Positions 10,172 through 18,899 of a stretch of 64,000 nt of DNA are shown here, piece by piece. The notes under the pieces are model-generated. The model searched no databases and was not told the origin of the DNA. It was given only the letters and a program-made list of their open reading frames with translations. The DNA is taken from NCBI GenBank assembly GCA_963708645.1, contig CAVPTA010000012.1:1-64000 (forward strand), in the 5' to 3' direction. Position 1 is the stretch's first letter, and every line of letters starts with the position of its first letter. A program made the translations under genes and the position numbers. The stretch is from RYN-133 sp963708645. Lineage in GTDB: Bacteria > Actinomycetota > Actinomycetes > Mycobacteriales > Jatrophihabitantaceae.

Positions 10172-12467
10172 TTATGGGTGGTTGGGACGAACGACGAGGT
10201 GCCCGTCGATGACGCTGACGGTGATTCGCCGGACGGGCCCGTGGGAGTTGTTAGCAGTGGGACGGGTCGCCGGACGGGCGGTCGACGCGCCGGCGAGCTG
10301 CAGCGTGGGCGCGGTCGTCACCGAACCGCCGGTCAGGCTCAGGTCGCTCGACAGGCAGCCGTCCTGGTAACCGGTGGCGTTGCGCGCGCACAGTTGAGCC
10401 TGGCCCGGACGCACCGAGTGAATCGTGTAGCGACCGTGCGCGTCGGTCAGGCTGTCGATGTCCGGGCCTATGTTGTAGCTGTCGGTGTAGTACGACCACG
10501 TATCGGGTGACAGGTCATCGACCGGCGAGCCCGTCAGGTGCATCTGCGCGTTCGGAATCGGGTCGCCGTGGGCGTTGGTGACCTGTCCGGTCACGATCGC
10601 GCCGGGACGCAGGACGATGTGCACCGCCGTGACGGCGTCGCGTGTTGCCGTGATCGAGAACGTCGACCCGGTGCACTTGTCGCCGTAGCCGGTCGGCGAA
10701 TTCCCGATCGGTGTCGCTGCGTAGTAGGCGAGGGCGCACACGGCGAACTTGCCGCCGTGGGTGGTCACGATGCTGCCGATGCCGCGCTGGTTGGTCATGT
10801 TCACGGCGTTGACGGTGGTGCCGCGCGATCCGAACACCGGGTGGCGCGCGCACCACTGGCCCCGGCACGGCTGCAGGGCGGCGACTTCGACACCGCTGAG
10901 CTTGTGCCCTGCCGTGTCGGTGACCGTCACGCGCAGGCGGGTGACTGCGGGAAAGTGCAGGTCGATGCCGCGGATCGTCCCGCCGGCGGTGGCGGTCACG
11001 CGTTTCGGGCTGCAGACCGTCCGGAAGCTGTAGAGCAGATCGAGGTTTTCTGCACATACGCGGTAGGCGACGCCGGGCGTGAGATCGGTGACGCGGAAGC
11101 GTCCGTGCTGGTCGGTGAGGGCCGTCCGTCCACCGTTCGCGCCGTCGACGAACACGAACGTGCGCTGGTGTCCGATGCCGCTGACCTGACCCGCGACCGC
11201 GCCGCCACGCTTCAGCTTGGCGCGCAGCCCGTGCGTGATGCGACCGACGACCACATGCACGGTGTGCGCCAGGCAGCCCCCGCGAACACCAGTCGGATCA
11301 CCGGGAACGGCCGTCTGGTGGGGATCCCAGCACACCTTGTAGTCGCCGGTCGGCAGGCCGCCCACGGTGAAGTTGCCGGTGCCGTTCGTCTGGGCCTCGC
11401 TCAATCCGTTGCTGCGCGCCGGGACGTGGTCGAGGCTCACCAGCAGGTGCGGCACCCCTCGTCCGGACGGCCCGATGATCCGTCCGCGCGCCGCGCCGCC
11501 GGGACGCAGGCGCACGTCGGCGTGCGTGCTGTGATCGACGACGAGCGTCACCGCGCGGCAGGTGTGCATGAGGCCGAGGCCGCCCCGCGACGAGCTCGAG
11601 TCGCCGCACAGCCGATACCGTCCGGCGGGCTCGCCCGTCAGGACGAATCGTCCCTGCCGGTCGGTGTAGGCGAAGTCGTCGTGCGAGCCGTTGAGCTGGT
11701 GCAACTCGATTGTCTCGTCGGGCGCCGGTCGGCCCGCGACGATCGGTGACCGCGCCCCGCAGTGTCGCGCCCTGCGCCGAGATCAGCGCGGTCGTCGGGA
11801 CGGTCGCGACCTTGCCCGGGGCAGGCGCCGCCGAGGCGGAGGAACACCGGGGCTGGTAGCCGACGGCGTCATGGTCACCGCCGCTTGCCTGGGACGGGTC
11901 GAAACAGGTGATGACCGCGTCCGGGGTCATGCCCTTGAAGGTGTACGTGCCGCTCGCGTCGGTGCGGACCGTCGCGGTCTCGTACGAGATGGCAAGAAGC
12001 GATCCGACGTCGGGCTGGAGGTAGGTGTCCGGCGGTTGCCACGCGACGCGGACGTTGCGCAACGGGTGTCCGTCGGCGTCGGTCACGACGCCGCGGACGG
12101 CGCCGGCGGTCGGCAGCGCGTACGTCCCGCTGTTGCGGTGGGCGCCGGCCGCGACGGTCACGGTGTGCCGGACGGCGCCGTAGCCGGTGGCGTCGGAAAC
12201 TCCGCCGGACGCCTTGTGGCCGTCGACGTACACGTCGTACCGGCCGGCGGGCACGTGCAGGGTGAAGCGTCCGTCGGAGTTGGTGTGCGTCCGGATGTCT
12301 CGGAAGTTGAGGTAGGCGTCGACGCTCGCGTCGGTCAGCGGGTGTCCGGCCGTGTCGGTGGCGGTGCCGGAGATCGTGGCGGTGGTCGTCGTTACGGGCT
12401 GAGCGACTGCTGCCTGCGCCGGTAGCGCGACGATGACGGCGGCGCAGGCCGCCAGGACACGACGCAT
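10172..12467 (-). CDS. Secreted carboxypeptidase-regulatory-like repeat protein, paralogue of the downstream gene, one frameshift
   Basis: About 765 aa. A signal peptide (MRRVLAACAAVIVALPAQAA, ending in the same LPAQAAVA as the neighbour) is followed directly by about seven beta-sandwich repeats (ATISGTATDTAGHPLTDASV, GAVRGVVTDADGHPLRNVRV, RLRVTVTDTAGHKLSGVEVA, AIVTGQVTNAHGDPIPNAQM). It lacks the FN3 domain of its neighbour. The two proteins share the order and spacing of the last three repeats and cysteine motifs such as SPTGYGDKCTGSTFSI, so they arose by tandem duplication. A frameshift near 11730 splits the third repeat. It is first in the presumed two-gene operon. Confidence 0.7.
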
Positions 12468-12531
12468 TGCAGAACCCTCCCGGCGCGGCAGTCAATGCGC
12501 CGCGCAGGGATCGTAAGCGACAAGATCGTCT

Positions 12532-12816
12532 CTAGCCAGCGCTGTCGCTGCCGTGTTCGGTTTCCCATTGGTCGAGCTGCTCGTTGAGCGCGCGCATGAG
12601 CTCCCACGCCTGGCTGGTCGGGATGCGCACCCGGCTCACGATTCGGGCATTGATCTCGGTCATGCCCTCGCCCGGCGTCGGGGGATGGGTGACCACGGCG
12701 AAGTCGAGCACGAACCCGTCCGCGCCGTGCCACACGCCCGCGAAGTTCGCGTACGTACCGGCCTCCTGCTCCGGCGGCAGGCTCATGTTGATCTGGGCGG
12801 GACTCGGCTCGGCCAT
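12532..12816 (-). CDS. DUF3467 family protein
   Basis: Small soluble protein of 94 aa. I start at the ATG at 12816 (MAEPSPAQINMSLPPEQEAG) because this matches family length and removes a low-complexity Pro/Ala leader. INMSLPPEQEAGTYANFAGV and LDFAVVTHPP, then ARIVSRVRIPTSQAWELMRA, are the family signature: such proteins begin with a segment on absence of function and orientation toward a conserved DFA strand. Function is unknown; homologues are found singly in bacteria and archaea. It is followed upstream by an inverted-repeat cluster. Confidence 0.8.
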   Translation of the reverse strand: MAEPSPAQINMSLPPEQEAGTYANFAGVWHGADGFVLDFAVVTHPPTPGEGMTEINARIVSRVRIPTSQAWELMRALNEQLDQWETEHGSDSAG

Positions 12817-12898
12817 GCCCTCGACGGTACCGGCGGACGGTGGTCGGCCACCTGCGGCCGACGTCGTGGGCCCCGCGGTTGCGTCGTCGGTCCGCCAC

Positions 12899-13028
12899 AC
12901 TTTGCATCCGGCAATGTCGCTGATCGATCGTCAAACGGTCGATCGAGCGACATTGCCGAATGCAAAGTCGACTCCAGCGACGATGCCGGGTGCAAAGTCG
13001 ACTCCAGCGACGATGCCGGGTGCGGTGT
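12899..13028. repeat. Inverted-repeat family A, cluster 1 (four units) beside a DUF559 gene
   Basis: Four copies of a 23-bp unit. A forward copy at 12899-12921 (begins ACTTTGCATCCGGCAATG) faces a reverse copy at 12946-12968; they match at 22 of 23 positions, with an inner CGATCG-rich segment between them, so the pair can form a long hairpin. Two more reverse copies follow at 12976-12998 and 13006-13028 with an exact 30-bp period; the last is degenerate at its outer end. The same unit recurs at 14089-14189 on the other side of the DUF559 gene. It is not a CRISPR, since there are no spacers. Confidence 0.9.
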
Positions 13029-13040
13029 CGGCACGCATCG

Positions 13041-13967
13041 TCAGCCAGGAAGGACGGACCAGCGGCGCTCGGGTGAGCCGGGCCGGGCGCCGCGGGCAAA
13101 TCCGAGCTGGAGCCGACGAGCGACCGCGCCGAATCGTCGCAGGTCTGCCCAGCCCCAATCGACGACGATCAGCCCGAGACTCTCGAGCAGGTGGGTCTTC
13201 TCGTCGCGCTTGTCGCGTTGCGCTGGGTCGTCCGCCCACTTCATCGCGCCGTCCGCCTCGCCGGCGACGCCGAATGCGTCCCAGTAGAAGTCACACCGCG
13301 CCACGATCGCTCCGGACGGATCGCATATGCGCGCCTGAGGTCGCGGCGCCGGCAATCGGTGTTGGCTGCAGCGCAACCGACTCACGGATTCCAGCGGTGA
13401 TTCGGTCCGAGCGTCGGCGAAATCGGCGACCCAGCGGGCTTTCTTGATTCCGGGCCAGCACTGTTGCTGCCCCAGGACGATCGCGAGCTGTTCGTCGGTG
13501 ATCAGTCGCTCGTGGAGGGCGAAGTCCGCGGCCGCGAGGCCGGCGACGAGGCCGTGCTCGCGTGCGAGGTCGATCACGGTGCGCGCGATCGGAAGAATAC
13601 GGTCGCCGTCGATCGCCACCACCTCATCCAGCGTTGCACGATGGAGGTGGACCTTGGCCAGTGACCGCAACGCTGTACCGGCCCCGACGGTGACGCACGG
13701 CTGGTCGATGGCGCGGCCGACGACCGGGACCCCGTGCGCGATTGCCGCAGAGGCGTGACTCAACATCGCCCGATCGCACGCCGCGGCCGCGCCCCGAGCT
13801 GCGCGTAGGTTCGCCATCCGCGACCGCTCGTGGCGCGGAGAATCAGGGATGCCGGCAGCGTCGAACACGCCTTGTTGAAGCCGCTCCCACCGTTGCGACC
13901 GGACGGCGTGACGTTGGGCGGAGGCCGTCCAGCTCCGGGCGCGAGCGGTAGCCGAAGTGAAGGGCAC
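13041..13967 (-). CDS. DUF559 (Vsr-like) endonuclease-domain protein with N-terminal AbiEi-like winged helix, copy A
   Basis: About 308 aa from a GTG at 13967 (VPFTSATARARSW); upstream in-frame translation only covers the repeat cluster, so I reject the longer start. N-terminal region (about 1-70) resembles the winged-helix and AbiEi_4 segment (HAVRSQRWERLQQGVF, AMLSHASAAIAHGVPV). The C-terminal DUF559 domain has the PD-(D/E)xK-like pattern with an Asp in ARCDFYWDAF and GEADGAMKW, then KTHLLESLGLIVVDWGWADL. The stop is 13 bp from repeat cluster 1 and the start about 120 bp from cluster 2. Nuclease activity is a family inference; cellular role is unknown. Confidence 0.7.
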   Translation of the reverse strand: MPFTSATARARSWTASAQRHAVRSQRWERLQQGVFDAAGIPDSPRHERSRMANLRAARGAAAACDRAMLSHASAAIAHGVPVVGRAIDQPCVTVGAGTALRSLAKVHLHRATLDEVVAIDGDRILPIARTVIDLAREHGLVAGLAAADFALHERLITDEQLAIVLGQQQCWPGIKKARWVADFADARTESPLESVSRLRCSQHRLPAPRPQARICDPSGAIVARCDFYWDAFGVAGEADGAMKWADDPAQRDKRDEKTHLLESLGLIVVDWGWADLRRFGAVARRLQLGFARGARPGSPERRWSVLPG

Positions 13968-14088
13968 TTGAGGAACATCGCGATCGATCACCCGATCACC
14001 GTGCGCGCTGCGCGCGATTTCGCGCCCGCGAGCGTCCACAACAGCCACCATCGTCCACAGATCGGCGGGTGGGGTTGCAGCGAGCGCG

Positions 14089-14189
14089 ACTTTGCATCCA
14101 GCAATGCCGCTCACCGGCGACTTTGCATCCAGCAATGTCGCTGGAAAGGGCCAATCATCGCTGGCCGACGACATTGCTGCGTGCAAAGT
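14089..14189. repeat. Inverted-repeat family A, cluster 2 (three units) on the 5' side of the DUF559 gene
   Basis: Two forward units at 14089-14111 and 14120-14142 (period 31 bp; ACTTTGCATCCAGCAATG) and one reverse unit at about 14167-14189 ending in GTGCAAAGT. With cluster 1 this gives seven copies of one 23-bp element, all within 1.3 kb and all flanking one gene; I saw no further copy elsewhere in the window. Forward units point inward on one side and reverse units dominate on the other. Confidence 0.88.
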
Positions 14190-14281
14190 CAGTGGACAGC
14201 AGCGGCGGACGACGCCGACGCACCGAACCGGCACGGGCATGCGCGGGCTGGTTTGGACGGGCGCGGACCGACCGCGCGCGG

Positions 14282-15307
14282 TTACCCGACCTGCCAGGTG
14301 TCCGATCCGCGCAGCAGCGTCTGCAGGGCACCGTCGTCGCTGGGCGCCTTGGCCGCGGCGGCGTCGAGCTGGTCTGCCATCAACGAGTCGTAGGTCGCGC
14401 GCTCGACCGAGCGGAACACACCCATCGGTGCGTAGCGAGTGTCGAGCGACTGGATGCGCGACAGCGCGAACGCATAGGACGGATCCTGGCGGTGCGCTTC
14501 GTGCACGACCACGCGCGGATCGTCGTCGGCGACGTCCTCTTCGACCGCGAGCGAACCATCAGGAAGCCTGACGACCGCTTTCGACGCACCGAACCGAATC
14601 GGCTCGCCGTCGACCAGCGGGATCGTCCACTCATCGCGGGTCGCGTTGTCCTTGAGCACCTCGAACGCGCCGTCGTTGAAGATGTTGCAGTTCTGGTAGA
14701 TCTCGATCAGCGCCGTGCCCTCGTGCGCGGCCGCCTCGCGCAGCACCGACTGCAGGTGCTTGCGGTCGGAGTCGAGCGTGCGCGCCACGAACGTCGCTTC
14801 GGCGCCGAGCGCGACCGAGATCGGGTTGAACGGGTTGTCGAGCGAGCCCATCGGCGTCGACTTCGTGATCTTGCCGATCTCGGACGTGGGGGAGTACTGG
14901 CCCTTCGTCAACCCGTAGATGCGGTTGTTGAACAGCAGGATCTTCAGGTTCACGTTGCGGCGCAGCGCGTGGATCAGATGGTTGCCGCCGATCGACAGCG
15001 CATCGCCGTCACCGGTCACCACCCACACCGACAGGTCGGGACGCGAGGTCGACAGGCCCGTCGCGATCGCCGGCGCACGTCCGTGGATCGAGTGCATGCC
15101 GTAGGTGTTCATGTAATACGGGAACCGCGACGAACAGCCGATGCCCGAGACGAACACGATGTTCTCGCGCGGGATGCCGAGCTCGGGCATGAAGCCCTGC
15201 ACCGCGGCGAGGATCGCGTAGTCACCGCACCCCGGGCACCAGCGCACCTCTTGGTCGGTCTTGAAGTCCTTGGCCTTCAGGCCCAGGCATCCGGGGGACT
15301 CAGTCAT
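14282..15307 (-). CDS. korB: 2-oxoglutarate:ferredoxin oxidoreductase, beta subunit
   Basis: 341 aa thiamine-diphosphate subunit of the 2-oxoacid:ferredoxin oxidoreductase that converts 2-oxoglutarate and CoA to succinyl-CoA, CO2 and reduced ferredoxin. Seen: VRWCPGCGDYAILAA near the N-terminus (Cys residues for the iron-sulfur cluster), GIGCSSRFPYYMNTYGMHSI, and the ThDP motif TGDGDALSIGGNH ending in KILLFNNRIYGLTKGQ. Full length for actinobacterial KorB. Its start overlaps the korA stop by 8 bp, so the two are translationally coupled, as in mycobacteria. Confidence 0.95.
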   Translation of the reverse strand: MTESPGCLGLKAKDFKTDQEVRWCPGCGDYAILAAVQGFMPELGIPRENIVFVSGIGCSSRFPYYMNTYGMHSIHGRAPAIATGLSTSRPDLSVWVVTGDGDALSIGGNHLIHALRRNVNLKILLFNNRIYGLTKGQYSPTSEIGKITKSTPMGSLDNPFNPISVALGAEATFVARTLDSDRKHLQSVLREAAAHEGTALIEIYQNCNIFNDGAFEVLKDNATRDEWTIPLVDGEPIRFGASKAVVRLPDGSLAVEEDVADDDPRVVVHEAHRQDPSYAFALSRIQSLDTRYAPMGVFRSVERATYDSLMADQLDAAAAKAPSDDGALQTLLRGSDTWQVG

Positions 15308-17150
15308 GGTTCACCACTCCCTGCAGCGTTTCGGCGAGGTCGTCGGCCTTGAACGGCAGGCCGCGTACCTGCGTCACCGAGATCGCGTCGATCAGGTACT
15401 TCGAGCGGATCAGCTGCGCCAGCTGACCCATATTCATCTCGGGGATCACGACGCGCTCGTACCGCGCCAGGATCGCGCCGAGATCGGACGGGAACGGGTT
15501 GAGGTGTCGCAGATGCGCCTGCGCCACCGACAACCCGGCGGCGCGTACCTGGCGACAGGCCGCGCCGATCGGTCCATAGGTCGAACCCCAGCCGAGGACG
15601 AGCACGCGCGCGTCACCGTCCGGGTCGTCGACCTGCATCGGTGCGAGCGACCGTGCGATGCCGTCGACCTTGTTCTGCCGCGTCCGCACCATGAAGTCGT
15701 GGTTGTCGGGGTCGTAGCTGATGTTGCCGGTCTTGTCGGCCTTTTCGATGCCACCGACCCGGTGCTCGAGCCCGGGCGTGCCCGGCACCGCCCACGGCCG
15801 CGCGAGCGTCTCGGCGTCACGCAGGTACGGCAGGTATTCGCCGTTCTCACCATTCGGCTCGGTCGCGAACTCGACCGACAGATCCGGCAGCGTGTCGACC
15901 GAGGGCACCTGCCACGGCTCGGAGCCATTGGCCAGGTAGCCGTCCGAGAGCAGGAACACCGGCGTGCGATAAGTCAGTGCGATGCGCGCCGCCTCGACAG
16001 CGGCCTCGAAGCAGTCGCCCGGTGATTGCGGCGCGACGATCGGGACGGGCGCCTCGCCGTTGCGTCCGTACATCGCCTGCAGCAGGTCGCTCTGCTCGGT
16101 CTTGGTCGGCAGTCCGGTCGACGGGCCGCCACGCTGGATGTCGCAGATGATCAGCGGCAGTTCGAGCGAGACCGCGAGCCCGATCGTCTCGCCCTTGAGC
16201 GCGATGCCGGGCCCGGACGAGGTCGTCACCGCGAGCGCTCCGCCGAAGGCCGCGCCCAGCGCCGCGCCGATACCGGCGATCTCGTCCTCGGCCTGGAACG
16301 TGCGCACGCCGAAGCGCTTGTGCTTGGACAGCTCGTGCAGGATGTCGCTGGCCGGCGTGATCGGGTACGCGCCGAGGAACAGCGGCAGGCCGCTGCGCCG
16401 CGACGCCGCGATCAGCCCGTACGACAGCGCCAGGTTGCCGGTGATGTTGCGGTACATGCCGCTCGGCAGCGCCGCGGGCTTGATCTCGTACGAGACCGCG
16501 AACGCCTCGGTCGTCTCGCCGAAGTGGTAGCCCGCCTTGAAAGCAGTGGTGTTGGCGGTGGCAATGTCCGGTTTGTTCGCGAATTTCTTCGCGATGAATT
16601 CGAGCGTCGCCTCGGTCGGGCGCGAATACATCCACGACAGCAATCCGAGCGCGAACATGTTCTTCGACCGGCCCGCGTCTTTTCGGGAAAGCTCAAGATC
16701 CTTGAGGGCTTCCAGAGTCAGCTCGGTCAGGTCGAGGGCGTGGACGTGATAGCCGTCGAGGGTGCCGTCCTCGAGCGGATTGGACGTCCAGCCGATGCGT
16801 GCCAGCGCGCGATCGGTGAAGTCGTGCTTGTCGATGATCAACGACGCGCCCTTGGGCACGTCGGACAGGTTCGCCTTGAGCGCGGCCGGGTTCATCGCGA
16901 CCAGCACGTCGGGACGATCGCCGGGCGTCAGGATGTCGTGATCGGCGAAGTGCAGCTGGAAGGACGAGACGCCGGCGAGGGTTCCGGCGGGCGCGCGGAT
17001 CTCGGCCGGGAAGTTCGGGAACGTCGCGAGATCGTTGCCGAACATCGCGGTTTCCTGGGTGAATCTGTCGCCCGTGAGCTGCATTCCGTCTCCGGAGTCG
17101 CCCGCGATCCTGATCACGACGCGGTCGAGCTGCTCGACGTTCTTCGACAT
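15300..17150 (-). CDS. korA: 2-oxoglutarate:ferredoxin oxidoreductase, alpha subunit (gamma-alpha fusion)
   Basis: 616 aa from the ATG at 17150 (MSKNVEQLDRVVIRIAGDSG); a start at 17204 would add a non-homologous basic leader. The N-terminal gamma domain (about 1-200) has GDSGDGMQLTGDRFTQETA; the alpha domain follows with SGMYRNITGNLALSYGLIAA, FLGAYPITPASDILHELSKH and FQAEDEIAGIGAALGAAFGG. This gamma-alpha order is that of mycobacterial KorA. The enzyme completes an oxidative TCA cycle with ferredoxin as acceptor. Divergent from the small gene at 17491. Confidence 0.95.
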   Translation of the reverse strand: MSKNVEQLDRVVIRIAGDSGDGMQLTGDRFTQETAMFGNDLATFPNFPAEIRAPAGTLAGVSSFQLHFADHDILTPGDRPDVLVAMNPAALKANLSDVPKGASLIIDKHDFTDRALARIGWTSNPLEDGTLDGYHVHALDLTELTLEALKDLELSRKDAGRSKNMFALGLLSWMYSRPTEATLEFIAKKFANKPDIATANTTAFKAGYHFGETTEAFAVSYEIKPAALPSGMYRNITGNLALSYGLIAASRRSGLPLFLGAYPITPASDILHELSKHKRFGVRTFQAEDEIAGIGAALGAAFGGALAVTTSSGPGIALKGETIGLAVSLELPLIICDIQRGGPSTGLPTKTEQSDLLQAMYGRNGEAPVPIVAPQSPGDCFEAAVEAARIALTYRTPVFLLSDGYLANGSEPWQVPSVDTLPDLSVEFATEPNGENGEYLPYLRDAETLARPWAVPGTPGLEHRVGGIEKADKTGNISYDPDNHDFMVRTRQNKVDGIARSLAPMQVDDPDGDARVLVLGWGSTYGPIGAACRQVRAAGLSVAQAHLRHLNPFPSDLGAILARYERVVIPEMNMGQLAQLIRSKYLIDAISVTQVRGLPFKADDLAETLQGVVNHD

Positions 17151-17490
17151 CCCTGCGGTTCGCCTCCGGCGATGGTTGCGGCACTGCTTTCTGCAACCAT
17201 CCATCCTAGGCGAGGGGGTGCTGCGAGGGGTCGCGCAGTGATGCAGGACGCGCTTGCCGCACGGGCGAACCTCGCACCGCCGGGCAATTCGGACTTGGCC
17301 TAAAGCTGCCGCGTAGAACCTGCCAGTTGCAGGCCGTCACCTCGCACCCGAATTCGCCGTTACTTTCATCGACGGGTGCTTGAGCGGCCCCTGTCGCGGG
17401 TACAACCTCAATAGATCTTGAGCAATTCTTGAGTTGTAACTCGGGGGAGTTCGCCACTCAATCGCCCACCCGAGTTCGAGGGAGACAGCA
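17151..17490. promoter_or_regulatory. Divergent intergenic region between korA and a small hypothetical gene
   Basis: 340 bp with no gene. It must hold promoters for korAB (leftward) and for the gene at 17491 (rightward). A perfect 5-2-5 palindrome GAGTTGTAACTC lies at 17431-17442, about 50 bp upstream of the rightward ATG, preceded by TTGAGCAATTCTTGAG. It could be an operator, but no regulator can be named. A good ribosome site (GGGAGA) sits 6-11 bp before the ATG at 17491. Confidence 0.4.
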
Positions 17491-17889
17491 ATGCAGGACC
17501 TCACACTTCCGTCCTTCGAGATGGACTGCCGTGACTGGGTCGTCGTGACACCCGACGAGGCCGGAATTCCGGACGAAGTCGCGGGCACGCCGTTGCTGGC
17601 GATGCTCAGCACCGTCGTCCTCGGCGCCGACCGGTTCAGCCCGGCAAGTGGCGTGCTCACGATCGGTCTGCTCGACGAAGAGAGCCCCGCGGCCGTCCCG
17701 ATCGACGGTGGTGACGTCGCTGCGGAATTGGTCGACGCCGAGCCGGATGAGTTCGGCATGCGCTTCGTGCTTCCGACGCCGAGCGGCCGGCTCGCGCTGC
17801 TGGCCGAGTTCGCGATGCCCGAGGGCCGTGACCCCGAGATCGTCGAGCGCGTGGAAGACCTCATGCGCTCGTTCAAGTGGGCTGCGTAA
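17491..17889 (+). CDS. Small acidic protein of unknown function
   Basis: 132 aa, acidic, no signal peptide or membrane segment. It opens MQDLTLPSFEMDCRDWVVVT and is rich in Asp, Glu and Pro with alternating hydrophobic residues (GRLALLAEFAMPEG), suggesting a compact alpha/beta fold; the C-terminus (ERVEDLMRSFKWAA) looks helical. A clear GGGAGA ribosome site supports translation. I recognise no family. It stands alone between korAB and the cysteine dioxygenase gene. Confidence 0.6.
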   Translation: MQDLTLPSFEMDCRDWVVVTPDEAGIPDEVAGTPLLAMLSTVVLGADRFSPASGVLTIGLLDEESPAAVPIDGGDVAAELVDAEPDEFGMRFVLPTPSGRLALLAEFAMPEGRDPEIVERVEDLMRSFKWAA

Positions 17890-17958
17890 GCCCGTCCGTC
17901 TGAGAGTTCTCTAGCTAGTCGGTAGACAAAGCAGGTTTTGCGAGGCAGTATTGCTTGC

Positions 17959-18486
17959 GTGAGTCACCGCCGCCTCCAGAGCATCGATCGTCCGGTCGAT
18001 CCCGGGCACCTGACGGAGTTCGCCCGCTTCTATGCGGACGAGGTGCGCGCGGGCGCCTATCCGTTCGTCGACTTCGACGAGAACGAGCGGTGGCACCAGC
18101 GCATCTACCGCGACAAGCGCATCGACATCTGGCTGATCAGCTGGCTGCCGACCCAGGGCACCGAGTTGCACGATCACGGCGGCTCGTCCGGCGCGTTCAC
18201 GGTGCTGACCGGCGCGCTGACCGAGTCCGTCCCGTGCGGGTACGCCGACGGACGGGTGCAGATCCGCGACACCGAGCGGGCTGCGGGCGACGCGGTGAAG
18301 TTCGGCCGCCACTACATCCACGACGTGCGCAACACCGGCACGCAGGCAGCGATCAGCGTGCACGCGTATTCGCCGCCGCTGTCGTCGATGACCTACTACG
18401 ACCTCGCCGGCGGCGATCTCGTCGCGGCGAAGACCGTCCTGACCGACGATCCGGAACCGACTGTGCCGGTGCGGGTGGCGTCCTGA
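17959..18486 (+). CDS. Cysteine dioxygenase-like cupin
   Basis: 175 aa cupin resembling bacterial type I cysteine dioxygenase, which oxidises cysteine (or a related thiol) to its sulfinic acid with Fe(II) and O2. The iron-ligand pair is seen in TELHDHGGSSGAFTVLTG and the third His in FGRHYIHDVRN; SVHAYSPPLSSMTYYDL is the conserved C-terminal cupin strand. I start at the GTG at 17959 (VSHRRLQSI), since the seven residues before it do not match the family. Its TGA overlaps the ATG of the rhodanese gene (TGATG), so both are co-translated, fitting a role in sulfur-compound handling. Confidence 0.8.
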   Translation: MSHRRLQSIDRPVDPGHLTEFARFYADEVRAGAYPFVDFDENERWHQRIYRDKRIDIWLISWLPTQGTELHDHGGSSGAFTVLTGALTESVPCGYADGRVQIRDTERAAGDAVKFGRHYIHDVRNTGTQAAISVHAYSPPLSSMTYYDLAGGDLVAAKTVLTDDPEPTVPVRVAS

Positions 18487-18899
18487 TGCGTTTCACGACA
18501 GTGGACGAGATGCTGGACGACGCGCGGTCGCGGCTGACCCGGGTCGGGCCGCGCGACGCGGCGCAAATGCTGGACGAGGGCGCCAAGCTCGTCGACATCC
18601 GCCCGGCCTGGCAGCGCGCGGGGACGGGCGAGATCCCCGGCTCGATCGTGATCGAGCGCAATCACCTCGAGTGGCGCCTGCACCCGTCCTCGTCGGCGCG
18701 GTTGCCGCAGGCGCGTCCCGGACAGCAGTGGATCATCGTCTGCACCGAGGGCTACACGTCCTCGCTCGCAGCCGACTCGCTCAACTCGCTCGGCATCGTC
18801 GCGACCGACATCGTCGGCGGGTTCGAGGCGTGGCGCCGGGCCGGGCTGCCGACCGTGCGGGGCTGGACGCCCGCCGATCAGGTCGTCGCCGTCGCCTGA
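18486..18899 (+). CDS. Rhodanese-like sulfurtransferase
   Basis: 137 aa single-domain rhodanese. It has AKLVDIRPAWQRAGTGEIPG (CH2A motif with Asp-Ile-Arg), SIVIERNHLEWRL, and the active-site loop VCTEGYTSSLAADSL with the catalytic Cys, then GGFEAWRRAGLP. Cytoplasmic. The one-base overlap with the upstream cysteine dioxygenase gene points to shared sulfur metabolism, for example handling of sulfinate-derived sulfite or persulfide. The last 22 bp overlap the convergent carbonic anhydrase gene. Confidence 0.9.
   Translation: MRFTTVDEMLDDARSRLTRVGPRDAAQMLDEGAKLVDIRPAWQRAGTGEIPGSIVIERNHLEWRLHPSSSARLPQARPGQQWIIVCTEGYTSSLAADSLNSLGIVATDIVGGFEAWRRAGLPTVRGWTPADQVVAVA

Noticed and set aside
12968..13028. 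Tandem repeat with 30-bp period, possible CRISPR array
   Set aside because: The units are near-identical with no unique spacers, the same element occurs in inverted orientation, and no cas gene is near.
14069..15352. Plus-strand open frame of 427 codons opposite korB
   Set aside because: Shadow of the korB coding strand; rich in Arg, Asp and Val without motifs.
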